DNA from: Gammaproteobacteria bacterium UBA6173
Lineage (GTDB): Bacteria; Pseudomonadota; Gammaproteobacteria; Pseudomonadales; Pseudohongiellaceae
Reading direction: 5' to 3'
Assembly: GCA_002422225.1 (NCBI GenBank)
Contig: DITX01000100.1
Span: 1-15,047, forward strand
Length of the DNA: 15,047 bases
Shown: piece by piece, positions 1 to 7,321 of the stretch
Numbering within the stretch: the first letter of the stretch is position 1
How the letters are laid out: the number at the start of each line of letters is the position of its first letter
Notes under the pieces: generated by a model
The model's input: only the letters and a program-made list of their open reading frames with translations
Database searches by the model: none
Told to the model about the DNA's origin: nothing
Program-made: the position numbers and the translations under genes

Positions 1-128
1 CCGTTAAAGCTGAGTTGGGCTCCTTGAAAGCCACTACCGGGTACAAAAAAGGGGGCAAATGTCATATCACCACTTTCACTGATGTCTGTTAGCTCCAAGT
101 CCGACAGGCTATTAGCGGGACCTGAAAA
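1..128 (-). other. Unidentified open frame cut by the window edge
   Basis: The minus strand is open from about 128 down to 1, preceded in frame by a TGA at 129-131. It reads as serine-, glycine- and phenylalanine-rich sequence (for example FAPFFVPGSGFQGAQLSFN near the edge). The only ATG is at 65-63 and no convincing ribosome binding site precedes it. The frame overlaps the point near 115 where recognisable IS4 transposase coding begins on the other strand, so it may be a gene truncated by that element. I do not recognise the product; the frame is too short to prove it is coding. Confidence 0.15.
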
Positions 129-367
129 TCAAATCCTTTGTGGGCACCTCCAGAAACGCAGTGCTGACACGGCTATGGATCGCGATGTGCATCTACCTGC
201 TACTGGCCTGGATAAAGTTTTGTAATCAAATGAGCGGCAGCATCCAGCAAATGATTCGACTACTTCAGCTCAATTTATTCGAGCGGCGAGAATTCTTGCC
301 GCCACTTCGGGTAGATCCTACCGAGCCACTCGACCTGCCTGCTCAACAAATACTGAGATTCCTATGA
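116..367 (+). mobile_element. IS4-family transposase, C-terminal relic
   Basis: Reading in the frame of 116-367 gives LKIKSFVGTSRNAV, then a hydrophobic WIAMCIYLLLAWIKF block, then MIRLLQLNLFERREFL. That order (IKSF.GTS.NAV, QIWIA.YLLL, LLQLNLFE.R) is the usual C-terminus of IS4-family DDE transposases, as I know the family. A TAG at 113-115 closes the frame, so everything before it, including the DDE catalytic residues, is missing: about 80 residues remain of an enzyme normally well over 300. It cannot be active. A GTG at 140 could be called as a start, but the homology runs upstream of it. The matching terminal inverted repeats were not found by eye. Confidence 0.82.
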
Positions 368-664
368 GAATCTATGGGATGGAAACAATTTTTGTTGCTC
401 TGGTTGATCAACATAAGGGACAACACGATTTACTGCTAACTCTACTGAGCGCAGCTAATCAACCGCAGTGTAATACCTTCTGAGACCCCGTTTTAAGAAT
501 CAATCATGCTAACGAGTCTTGTAACCTATTGTTTTTATTATCCGTCAGTTTTATTTCAATAATAAACAAGACTTTATGTGCCGGATCGCACTAAAATAAA
601 CAGTCAGAGACATCTTTATGTTGCTGATCTACAAAAAAATAATCAAATCGATAGGAGTCTACTA
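368..664. other. Intergenic stretch before the TonB receptor
   Basis: About 300 bases with no supported gene. The first part is probably the tail of the IS4 element. The last 150 bases are A/T-rich and should carry the receptor's promoter, but no -35/-10 pair with good spacing stands out. The only clear control signal is an AGGAG at 653-657, seven bases before the ATG at 665. A GTG at 578 is in frame with the receptor, but it lacks a ribosome binding site and would add a non-signal-like 29-residue extension, so this part is treated as leader. Confidence 0.4.
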
Positions 665-3600
665 ATGTTTGTCGATTACAAAAGTCAATTGTGTATTGGT
701 TTTGCCTACAAACGTAATGCGATCTTCATTGCCGTTTCAATGGCATCGCTCATGCTTTCAGGCTATAGCCACGCGCAACAGGCTGCGTCAGACGCTCGGG
801 CAGAAATAGAGGAGGTCATTGTTACCGGTTCCTTTATCCGTCGCAGCGAAGGCCTCAACGCGGCCTCGCCTGTCACAACTTTAAGCGCCGAGGATCTCGA
901 AGCCCAGGGCACCGTAAATATGGCGCAGGTAGTGCAGAACCTTACATTTAATAACGGCACTGCGGTGACCAACTCGATACAAGGAAACGCTACTAGCACA
1001 ACCTCTAGCTTCAATCTTCGCGGCCTTGGCCCACGTGCCACACTGACCCTTATCGACGGAAAACGTATCGCCACTGATAACGTGCAATCCATGCTGCCCA
1101 CATCTGCACTGCAGCGCATGGAGGTGGTTACCGATGGAGCTGCTGCGCTGTACGGATCCGATGCTGTCGCCGGCGTGGTGAATCTGATTCCCTATACCTC
1201 TTTTGATGGCATCAAAGTTGAATATTTCGAAGAGGGTGATAGCCGGGGTGATTACCGAAAGGCTGAAAGCTCCTTTCTGATGGGTAGAAGTTTTGACTCG
1301 GTAGATCTGGTATTTGCCGGCTCGTTTGTTGACGCAGGTGCGCTCGGTTGGGAAGAGCGGCCAGAGTATGTCAGGTCGGGTTTCACACACAATGGCGGAT
1401 CCAACCCCGGCAATTTCCTTGTGCCGAACCGTGATGCTAACGGGGATTTACTTGCCACGTCGAGCGGACGGCCAGATCCTGCGTGCGGCTTCAAGACCGA
1501 ACCTGATCAGGTCAGAGATGGCAACAACGCTTGGGGTAACCTTGCGGCAGGGCGCTGTTTCATGAGTTTTGGTGATACCCGGGATTTTCAGCCCGAATTT
1601 GATACCTCGTCCTTGTACGGTAACTTAAACTGGGACATTGACGCGGATACCACCTTTCGGTCTCAGATCATGTGGAACCGCCAGTTAACTCGCAACCGCA
1701 ACAATACCGGCAATCCGGGTGCGCGAACGGCAGACCTGCCGGTTGTGCGGGGAGAGCTGCCCGGCAATAATTTCCGAGCAAGAACATCCGCTGGTGTCGA
1801 TCTGTTTGCGGCGCCGCTCAGGGACGGTTCTGGGAGCATCGTACTTGATGGTTATGGCCGCCCTCTGCCGCAGCGCGATGACTCAGGCAAGGTTGTACTC
1901 GCCAATAACCGGTTTGCCTCGATAGACAACGATCCTTTAGGCGGGGTTCCATTCAGTGAAGATGTGAGAATCAATGGTTCACAGTGGTTGCCATTTGGCA
2001 AACCAGAGGCAAATACCATCCCAACAATCATGCATGAGTTTGGCCATTACCAGAGGAACCTCGGTGACCGACGCGCACTGCGCTTCGCAACAGGTCTGGA
2101 TTTTGCCGTACCTTTGCTGGAAGGTTGGCGGGGCACAACAAACTACGTGTATAGCCATTACGACAGCGTGGGTCAGAGCACTCAGCAATTCAGTCTCAGT
2201 GCGGTTACACAGGGCTTGAACTGCGATGTAGTCAAAGATGTCAACCACTGCTTCAATCCGTTTGGTGCCACCGATGCCCGATTTAGAACGCCTCAGCACG
2301 TTGCGGATGCGATTTACACGAATGATAGGGTGAATGATAGGTTCTCACTTCAGACTTTTGATCTGATCTTTACCGGTGACATGCCGCTAGGAGGGTTTGA
2401 GTTGCCTGGAGGCCCTATTGCCATGGCAACTGGATACCAGCGTCGCGAGGAAACTCAGAAAGACGGGCCAACCGCAACCTCCATCAAGAATGATCAGCTA
2501 ATAGGTGCACAGGCGCTACCCAGAAAGATAGGTCGTTCCAGCGACTCCTGGTTTGCCGAATTCGCCTTTCCGGTACTGGACAATCTGGAGCTTTCGGCAG
2601 CCGTCAGGGATGAAAGTTTCAGCACCGGTCAGAGCGCTGTGGTTGACAAGTTCGGATTGGTTTATGTGCCAACAGACTGGTTGAGCGTCCGCGCGACCAT
2701 GGGTGAGGCGTTTATTGTGCCCACCTTGACGCAATTGGATTCGCCGCAAGTGTGCGGGTTGACTAACGTGGATTATCTTTTCTCCTCGTTTCAGGGATTC
2801 ATCACCTCTTGCCAGACCGGCAACCCGAATCTAATGCCCGAGTCCTCGGATAGTCTCTCCTTGGGTGTGGACCTAGTGTTGTTTGATGATATAACTTGGT
2901 CAATAACTTGGAGCGAAACCGATTTTACTGACCGGATCGTTAGCACAACAACACAGGACATTATCCGCACGGATTACCGGATGTTCCGTGAAGCAACCGG
3001 TTTTAACCCGACGACGACAACTCCTTACCCAACATTGGCCCAGCTTCAGAGCTGGCAAAATGATCCGCGATCCGATAAGCGTATTGTCCCTAACTCCCTA
3101 GACATCAGCACGCCAGACCTTGTCCTGCAAAGCGATTCCAATGCGTCGTCTATGCTGGTGCGCGCATGGGATACTCAGATTGATTATGGTTTCAGTCTGG
3201 ACGATGTTGGCCTGAATGGCTGGGGTGACATCGACATGCAATTGCAGGCGACCTATATGGATACTTACCGTTTCCAGCTAGCGGCGGATCAGCCTGTAAG
3301 AGAAGCGGTGGGCAAGCAGAATAACCAATTTGGTGCCGTGCCAACCACTCCTCAGATTCGCGCAAACCTGCGCATCAACTGGTCTCTTGGTAACCATACG
3401 GTCAGCACAACCACACGCTATGTGGATGAGGTGACATTCGATGCTAACGAGTTCAGTTTACAGGCCGCATTTCCTGGCAATGAGTGGGGTGGTATTACAG
3501 ACAAACTGCGCACTTGGACCCAGCTGGATATGTTCTACTCTTACAGAGGACTTGAACTGTTTGGCAGCGATATCAATCTCTCGGTTGGCGCACGCAACCT

Positions 3601-3706
3601 GACCGACCGCATGCCGCAGAAAACCGGCATGATTGCCGGTGTTGCAGCAGAATCCCAGGATGTGCTGGGACGTGTCGTTTATGGACGGGTGAATTTCAAC
3701 TTCTAA
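665..3706 (+). CDS. TonB-dependent outer-membrane receptor
   Basis: This is a 1013-residue receptor that would import a scarce ligand across the outer membrane with energy from TonB-ExbBD. The ATG at 665 is chosen because AGGAG sits seven bases upstream and a signal peptide follows (hydrophobic run about 22-33, cleavage probably after SHA). A TonB box, EEVIVTG, lies at about 49-55. The plug domain follows to about 190, with SPVTTLSAEDL, FNLRGLGPRATLTLIDGKR and GAAALYGSDAVAGVVN, all typical of the plug. The rest is the 22-strand barrel with long extracellular loops. It ends in YGRVNFNF, with the terminal aromatic residue expected of barrels. The ligand cannot be told from sequence; proteins of this size in marine gammaproteobacteria include peptide, glycan and siderophore receptors. 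It appears monocistronic, with its own terminator. Confidence 0.93.
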   Translation: MFVDYKSQLCIGFAYKRNAIFIAVSMASLMLSGYSHAQQAASDARAEIEEVIVTGSFIRRSEGLNAASPVTTLSAEDLEAQGTVNMAQVVQNLTFNNGTAVTNSIQGNATSTTSSFNLRGLGPRATLTLIDGKRIATDNVQSMLPTSALQRMEVVTDGAAALYGSDAVAGVVNLIPYTSFDGIKVEYFEEGDSRGDYRKAESSFLMGRSFDSVDLVFAGSFVDAGALGWEERPEYVRSGFTHNGGSNPGNFLVPNRDANGDLLATSSGRPDPACGFKTEPDQVRDGNNAWGNLAAGRCFMSFGDTRDFQPEFDTSSLYGNLNWDIDADTTFRSQIMWNRQLTRNRNNTGNPGARTADLPVVRGELPGNNFRARTSAGVDLFAAPLRDGSGSIVLDGYGRPLPQRDDSGKVVLANNRFASIDNDPLGGVPFSEDVRINGSQWLPFGKPEANTIPTIMHEFGHYQRNLGDRRALRFATGLDFAVPLLEGWRGTTNYVYSHYDSVGQSTQQFSLSAVTQGLNCDVVKDVNHCFNPFGATDARFRTPQHVADAIYTNDRVNDRFSLQTFDLIFTGDMPLGGFELPGGPIAMATGYQRREETQKDGPTATSIKNDQLIGAQALPRKIGRSSDSWFAEFAFPVLDNLELSAAVRDESFSTGQSAVVDKFGLVYVPTDWLSVRATMGEAFIVPTLTQLDSPQVCGLTNVDYLFSSFQGFITSCQTGNPNLMPESSDSLSLGVDLVLFDDITWSITWSETDFTDRIVSTTTQDIIRTDYRMFREATGFNPTTTTPYPTLAQLQSWQNDPRSDKRIVPNSLDISTPDLVLQSDSNASSMLVRAWDTQIDYGFSLDDVGLNGWGDIDMQLQATYMDTYRFQLAADQPVREAVGKQNNQFGAVPTTPQIRANLRINWSLGNHTVSTTTRYVDEVTFDANEFSLQAAFPGNEWGGITDKLRTWTQLDMFYSYRGLELFGSDINLSVGARNLTDRMPQKTGMIAGVAAESQDVLGRVVYGRVNFNF

Positions 3707-3756
3707 CGGCACGCCGTCTGACAGGACAGGCTTGGATTTAGGTTGTTAACTAACTG

Positions 3757-3796
3757 AAACCCTGCTCAAACATGTTGTTGAGCAGGGTTTTTGTTT
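3757..3796 (+). terminator. Rho-independent terminator of the TonB receptor
   Basis: A perfect 13-base-pair stem, AAACCCTGCTCAA (3757-3769) with TTGAGCAGGGTTT (3778-3790), closes an 8-base loop and is followed by TTGTTT. It begins 50 bases after the receptor's stop codon. Confidence 0.9.
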
Positions 3797-4019
3797 AAGT
3801 TCGGGAGCAATCAGGCAATATTACAGCCCAGCCAATCCGGAATAAATCCTTCATGCCATCGGCTGATGCGGGTGGCAGAATGACATCATGTTCAGCGCAG
3901 ATATACTGGTTTGGCACATCAAACGTGTTGTGCACATTTGCCAGCGCAACCGCTGCACGGACCGCCCAGCGATACCAATTCAGCTCTAAAGTAAACGCGT
4001 TTATTTCATAGACGCTGAA
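3795..4019 (-). pseudogene. Alpha/beta-hydrolase C-terminal relic
   Basis: The minus strand reads open from 4019 to a TAA at 3797-3795 and includes LELNWYRWAVRAAVALA, then VPNQYICAEHDVILPPASAD and GMKDLF. The layout LNWYR, then a beta strand ending in E-H-D with the acid of the triad, then LPP and a helix, is that of the C-terminal third of epoxide-hydrolase-like or haloalkane-dehalogenase-like alpha/beta hydrolases. The expected downstream PDCGHW segment with the catalytic histidine is replaced by PDCSRT and a stop. A TAG stop cuts the frame at the N-terminal side, and no nucleophile elbow is present. About 74 residues of a roughly 290-residue protein survive. It is non-functional, and its 3' end lies in the receptor's terminator. 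Recognition is by motif order only. Confidence 0.62.
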
Positions 4020-4222
4020 CTAAAGGTATTAAAGTAATATCAGCTGTCCTCTCGATCAACAAGGGTTCGCTGCCTCGGACAAGGTGGTAGATAGCCTGTT
4101 CGATTGGCAGGGGCGTGTCCAAACCAAAAACGCCCAGTGTGGCGAGTCATTGATACATTCATTATATTTCCGGGCTCCTGTATAAACCCTTCTATCACGG
4201 GACTTACATGAGAATTGAGACT
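4020..4222. other. Unassigned stretch between two gene relics
   Basis: No gene is supported. On the plus strand, 4045-4185 is an open frame of 46 codons ending in TAA (containing SDKVVDSLFDWQGRVQTK) without a start codon or ribosome binding site. It may be another fragment, but I do not recognise it. The last 40 bases probably include the left end of the IS630 relic; terminal repeats could not be fixed by eye because the right end is missing. Confidence 0.3.
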
Positions 4223-4561
4223 ATGGGCCGACCTAAAGCTGAGTTGATTTTGAATGAAAATGAACGTTAACAACTGCAGTCGTGGGCAAAGAGACGAAAG
4301 ACTTCGCAGGCTCTGGCGTTGTGTTCTCGTATTGCTCTGCAATGCGCGCAGAGGCTGGATAATAACTTGGTGGCTCAATGCGTTGGCGTTACTCAACAAA
4401 CGGCTTGTAAGTGGCGAGCTCGCTTTGTTTCGATGCGCCTTGAAGGTCTTCTGGATGCACCCCGAACCGGTAAGCCACTTTTTATCGAAAAGGTACGCGA
4501 CATTGTTGCCCTGTATCTCTGCACACTACGCACCCTTTGCAAACTCACAGAAAAGCCCTGA
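4223..4561 (+). pseudogene. IS630-family transposase relic, internally deleted
   Basis: From the ATG at 4223 the frame reads MGRPKAELILNENER, then TAA (4268-4270), then QLQSWAKRRKTSQALAL, NNLVAQCVGVTQQTACKWRA and MRLEGLLDAPRTGKP. This is the N-terminal helix-turn-helix DNA-binding region of IS630-family transposases. GKP is then followed directly by LFIEKVRDIVALYL, a segment that in intact members lies well downstream, just before the catalytic VDEKSQ. So roughly 70 residues between them are lost in frame. Homology ends at YL near 4520, and the rest to the TGA at 4559 is unrelated. With a nonsense codon, an internal deletion and no DDE core, the element is dead. It stops three bases before the methyltransferase start. 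The internal-deletion claim rests on my memory of the family. Confidence 0.82.
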
Positions 4562-4564
4562 TCT

Positions 4565-5344
4565 ATGACCGAGACTGGAAATTTATATGCCGACTTGTCC
4601 GGCTTTTATGACTTGTTTTGTGCTGAGGTGAATTACGCCGAACAATGTGCGTTCACAAAACGTGTATTTGACGCTTTTTCAGCGTCGGGTGGTCAACAAT
4701 ACCTGGATCTTGCGTGCGGGACTGGTGCGCATATCCAGGTCATGCAGAGTCTGGGATTTACTGCAACAGGCCTCGACAACAGTGCTGACATGCTTGAACA
4801 GGCTGCCAGTCGCTGTCCTGAGGCCAAGTTCATCTTATCTGACATGTCATCATTTCAAGGTTACGAGCAATATGACCTGATCAGCTGCTTTTTGTACTCA
4901 ATTCATTACAGCCATCCTGTTTCCAACCTGAAACGCACTTTAAAGCGCACCTTTGACGCATTAAAACCGGGTGGTGTTTTTGTATTCAACACCGTTGATA
5001 TTAACGGCATAAACAACCGCCACTTAGTCAGCACGCAAGTAAATACCACCAGCAGCCGATTGACCTTTGTTTCAGGCTGGAGTTATACAGGGCAGGGTGA
5101 GGTGATGGATTTGCATTTATCTATCAAGCAGGAGCGCGCTGACACACATGAAACTTCTGGCAACACCATGCCTCGCGTCTGGCGAGACCGTCATACCATG
5201 ACCGCCGTCAACGTAGAGCAGCTGCGTAATTGGTTGATCGAAACAGGTTATGAAGTCACCTTGCTTGAGCATAACTACAGCAGCCTGCAAGCCTGGTCAC
5301 AGAACAGCTTTAACATCATTGTGGTCGCCAGCAAACCGTTGTGA
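4565..5344 (+). CDS. Class I SAM-dependent methyltransferase
   Basis: This 259-residue soluble protein would transfer a methyl group from S-adenosylmethionine to an unknown small-molecule acceptor. It carries the Rossmann-type motif I YLDLACGTGA (46-55), the acidic residue binding the SAM ribose in GLDNS (D71), LSDMSSF (91-97) at the adenine site and DALKPGGVFVF (131-141) before strand 5. The N-terminal LYADLSGFYDLF is typical of class I small-molecule or sugar N-methyltransferases. The start is fixed because an in-frame TGA at 4559-4561 lies two codons upstream. No good ribosome binding site is visible, and the upstream bases come from the IS630 relic, so its original control region may have been replaced. 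The substrate is unknown. An 83-base gap separates it from purT, so co-transcription is possible but unproven. Confidence 0.85.
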   Translation: MTETGNLYADLSGFYDLFCAEVNYAEQCAFTKRVFDAFSASGGQQYLDLACGTGAHIQVMQSLGFTATGLDNSADMLEQAASRCPEAKFILSDMSSFQGYEQYDLISCFLYSIHYSHPVSNLKRTLKRTFDALKPGGVFVFNTVDINGINNRHLVSTQVNTTSSRLTFVSGWSYTGQGEVMDLHLSIKQERADTHETSGNTMPRVWRDRHTMTAVNVEQLRNWLIETGYEVTLLEHNYSSLQAWSQNSFNIIVVASKPL

Positions 5345-5427
5345 TTTGCTGCCAGTCATGAATTCCGCTAGAGTCGAACCTTGCTGTTGAAACCCAATAG
5401 CCACCTTTTTTCAGATTGGATTCGTTT

Positions 5428-6609
5428 ATGAGCACGATAGGAACACCCTTATCACCTCATGCCACCCGCGTCATGTTATTGGGCAGCGGTGAACTTGGCA
5501 AAGAAGTCGCCATAGAGTTGATACGGCTGGGTTGCGAGGTGATTGCAGTTGATCGTTACGCCAACGCGCCCGCTATGCAGGTGGCACATCGCAGCCATGT
5601 CATCAATATGCTGGATGGTGCAGCACTGCGATATCTGGTTGAGATGGAACGACCCTGCCTGATTGTGCCAGAGATTGAAGCCATTGCGACGGATGAACTG
5701 GTCAGGCTAGAGGCCGACGGTTGGCAGGTGATACCTACGGCTCGTGCTGCACAACTCACCATGAATCGCGAAGGTATTCGTCGCCTTGCTGCTGAGGAAT
5801 TGGGCTTGGCAACTTCACCGTATCAGTTTGCACAAACCAGAGAGCAATATCTTGATGCTGTCAAACTGCTTGGGCTGCCCTGTGTAGTCAAACCTATCAT
5901 GTCATCATCAGGAAAGGGCCAAAGTACAGTCCGCACGGAATCTGACGTGCATCATGCATGGGACTACGCTCAGTCAGGCAGCCGCAGCGGTCAGGGTAAA
6001 GTCATCGTAGAAAGTTTTATCAACTTTGATTATGAAATTACATTGTTGACCGTCAGGCACCGTGACGGCACGGTTTTTTGTGAGCCAATCGGTCATCGAC
6101 AAGAGCGTGGTGATTACCGCGAATCCTGGCAACCGCAAGCTATGTCTGTGATTGCATTACAAGAAGCACAACGTATTGCGGCTGCAGTGACTGAGTCATT
6201 GGGCGGGCATGGGATTTTTGGGGTAGAGCTGTTTGTAAAAGGTGATAAAGTCTATTTCAGTGAAGTATCTCCACGTCCTCACGACACGGGTCTGGTCACC
6301 TTGTTGTCACAGAATCTGTCAGAGTTCGCTTTGCATGCCAGAGCCATTTTGGGATTGCCAGTCCCTGCAATACGGCAAATGGGACCTTGTGCATCGGCGG
6401 TGTTATTGGTGTCGGGACATTCACATGACATGCAATACGGTAATTTGCACGAGGCCTTGGCTGAACCTGACACTGAACTGCGGCTGTTTGGAAAACCGGA
6501 AGTAAACGGAGAACGCCGCTTGGGTGTGGCACTGGCCAAAGATGAAAGTACAGAACTCGCGATACAAAAAGCCTTGCGTGTGATCAGCAAGATCACAGTG
6601 AACTTATAA
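5428..6609 (+). CDS. purT: Formate-dependent GAR transformylase (PurT)
   Basis: This is phosphoribosylglycinamide formyltransferase 2, which joins formate to GAR using ATP in the third step of purine synthesis, independently of folate. The 393-residue length matches the E. coli enzyme (392). The N-terminus MSTIGTPLSPHATRVML aligns with E. coli PurT, so the ATG at 5428 is preferred over a TTG at 5416. Visible landmarks of this ATP-grasp enzyme are LGSGELGKE (18-26), VPEIEAIAT around 80-88 (GAR site), the flexible ATP loop KPIMSSSGKGQS (155-166) and SEVSPRPHDTGLVTL near 288-302 (metal and nucleotide site). No PurR-type operator was seen upstream. A GC-rich inverted repeat follows the gene. Confidence 0.97.
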   Translation: MSTIGTPLSPHATRVMLLGSGELGKEVAIELIRLGCEVIAVDRYANAPAMQVAHRSHVINMLDGAALRYLVEMERPCLIVPEIEAIATDELVRLEADGWQVIPTARAAQLTMNREGIRRLAAEELGLATSPYQFAQTREQYLDAVKLLGLPCVVKPIMSSSGKGQSTVRTESDVHHAWDYAQSGSRSGQGKVIVESFINFDYEITLLTVRHRDGTVFCEPIGHRQERGDYRESWQPQAMSVIALQEAQRIAAAVTESLGGHGIFGVELFVKGDKVYFSEVSPRPHDTGLVTLLSQNLSEFALHARAILGLPVPAIRQMGPCASAVLLVSGHSHDMQYGNLHEALAEPDTELRLFGKPEVNGERRLGVALAKDESTELAIQKALRVISKITVNL

Positions 6610-6615
6610 GTGACA

Positions 6616-6636
6616 TGCCCGTTGATAAAACGGGCA
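6616..6636 (+). terminator. Hairpin after purT, weak terminator
   Basis: TGCCCGTT (6616-6623) pairs perfectly with AACGGGCA (6629-6636) around a 5-base loop, seven bases after the purT stop. No T-run follows, so it may be an inefficient terminator, an mRNA 3'-end stabiliser or a Rho-assisted site. Confidence 0.5.
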
Positions 6637-6650
6637 ACAACCTTTAAGTA

Positions 6651-7217
6651 TTATGGCACCGTGGTGCTAATTTCGGTAATTCTCAATTCACCACTGATGA
6701 ACTCGCCTTGCGCGTATGCGCCAACCCAGATGTCATAATGTCCGGCACCGGGATTATTGATCGCCTCGTCTTACTTCACTGTTTTTATTGCCGATTTCTT
6801 GTGCGGTGATATCAGGAATACGAATCCCAAAACTGCCATCACGCAATTGCCGGGCTGTTACCGCATTACCTTGTAAATCAGAAGTCAGTGTATAAACCGC
6901 AAAGTCATACTCTTGCGAGAAGCCAAGCAGATTGGCGATAAACATCGGTTGCGCTGGCGCATTGGGATCTACCAGCACCGCAATGGTTGCCACATCAAAA
7001 CCTTCAGCAACATGCCGGTTAGTGAACACCGTTGGTTTGTTGTCAATGATGATTAAGGTGCCTGAGCCTGTTGCGTTGTCTACAATCACCTGTACCGCTG
7101 CACGAGAGGTTTCATCGATATCATAATCTTGGGATTGCGCAATGACAGCGGAGGGCAGCCCCATTATCAAGGAACAAAGCAGTACCAAAACAGAACAGAG
7201 GGCAATGACTTACACAT
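6651..7217 (-). pseudogene. Secreted trypsin-like serine protease, broken
   Basis: The minus strand encodes a signal peptide (LVLLCSLIMGLPSAVIAQS) and the N-terminal half of a trypsin-like domain: GSGTLI, the catalytic His in FTNRHVAEG and the catalytic Asp in QEYDFAVYTL. Coding in that frame ends at the TAA at 6756-6754, before any GDSGG-type serine motif. A shifted frame overlapping it then reads NPGAGHYDIWVGAYAQGEF and ISGELRITE to a TAA at 6653-6651, which resembles the C-terminal beta-domain of secreted bacterial proteins. The likely ATG at 7217-7215, preceded by GGAAA, is out of frame with the signal peptide, which itself lacks an ATG. So there are two frame breaks and a loss of the Ser-containing middle. 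It was probably once a periplasmic or secreted protease with a C-terminal PPC-like domain. Family assignment is good; the fusion history is inference. Confidence 0.7.
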
Positions 7218-7279
7218 TTTGTTGTTTCCGCGAACAGGTTGTTGGTGGCATTATCTGACAGCGGATCCAAAAAGAACAT

Positions 7280-7293
7280 CACCCGCGCGGGTG
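7280..7293. promoter_or_regulatory. Perfect 14-base GC-rich palindrome, possible operator
   Basis: CACCCGCGCGGGTG is self-complementary over all 14 bases. It lies 28 bases before the ATG of the secreted cupin-like gene and about 60 bases upstream of the dead protease on the other strand. It could be a repressor site in the shared control region, or fold in the mRNA leader. There is no T-run, so it is not a terminator. Confidence 0.35.
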
Positions 7294-7321
7294 TGGGAAA
7301 AATAACAAGAGGATTGAGATC

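Noticed and set aside
3..92. Plus-strand open frame at the left edge
   Set aside because: About 29 codons, no start in the window and no recognisable similarity.
403..412. GTTGATCAAC palindrome after the IS4 relic
   Set aside because: Ten bases only, no matching partner site or gene start nearby; expected by chance.
578..664. GTG start 29 codons upstream for the TonB receptor
   Set aside because: It has no ribosome binding site and would spoil the signal peptide, while AGGAG is well placed before the ATG at 665.
881..1390. Long antisense frames inside the receptor (also 763-1119, 1979-2299, 3458-3712)
   Set aside because: They have no recognisable domains and lie entirely opposite a well-supported coding sequence.
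2033..2047. HEFGH zincin-like metalloprotease motif inside the TonB receptor (residues 457-461)
   Set aside because: It lies in a loop region of the receptor barrel, with no protease domain context or downstream third ligand; most likely chance.
4040..4399. 119-residue minus-strand frame across the IS630 relic
   Set aside because: It is antisense to recognisable transposase coding and has no domain signature or ribosome binding site.
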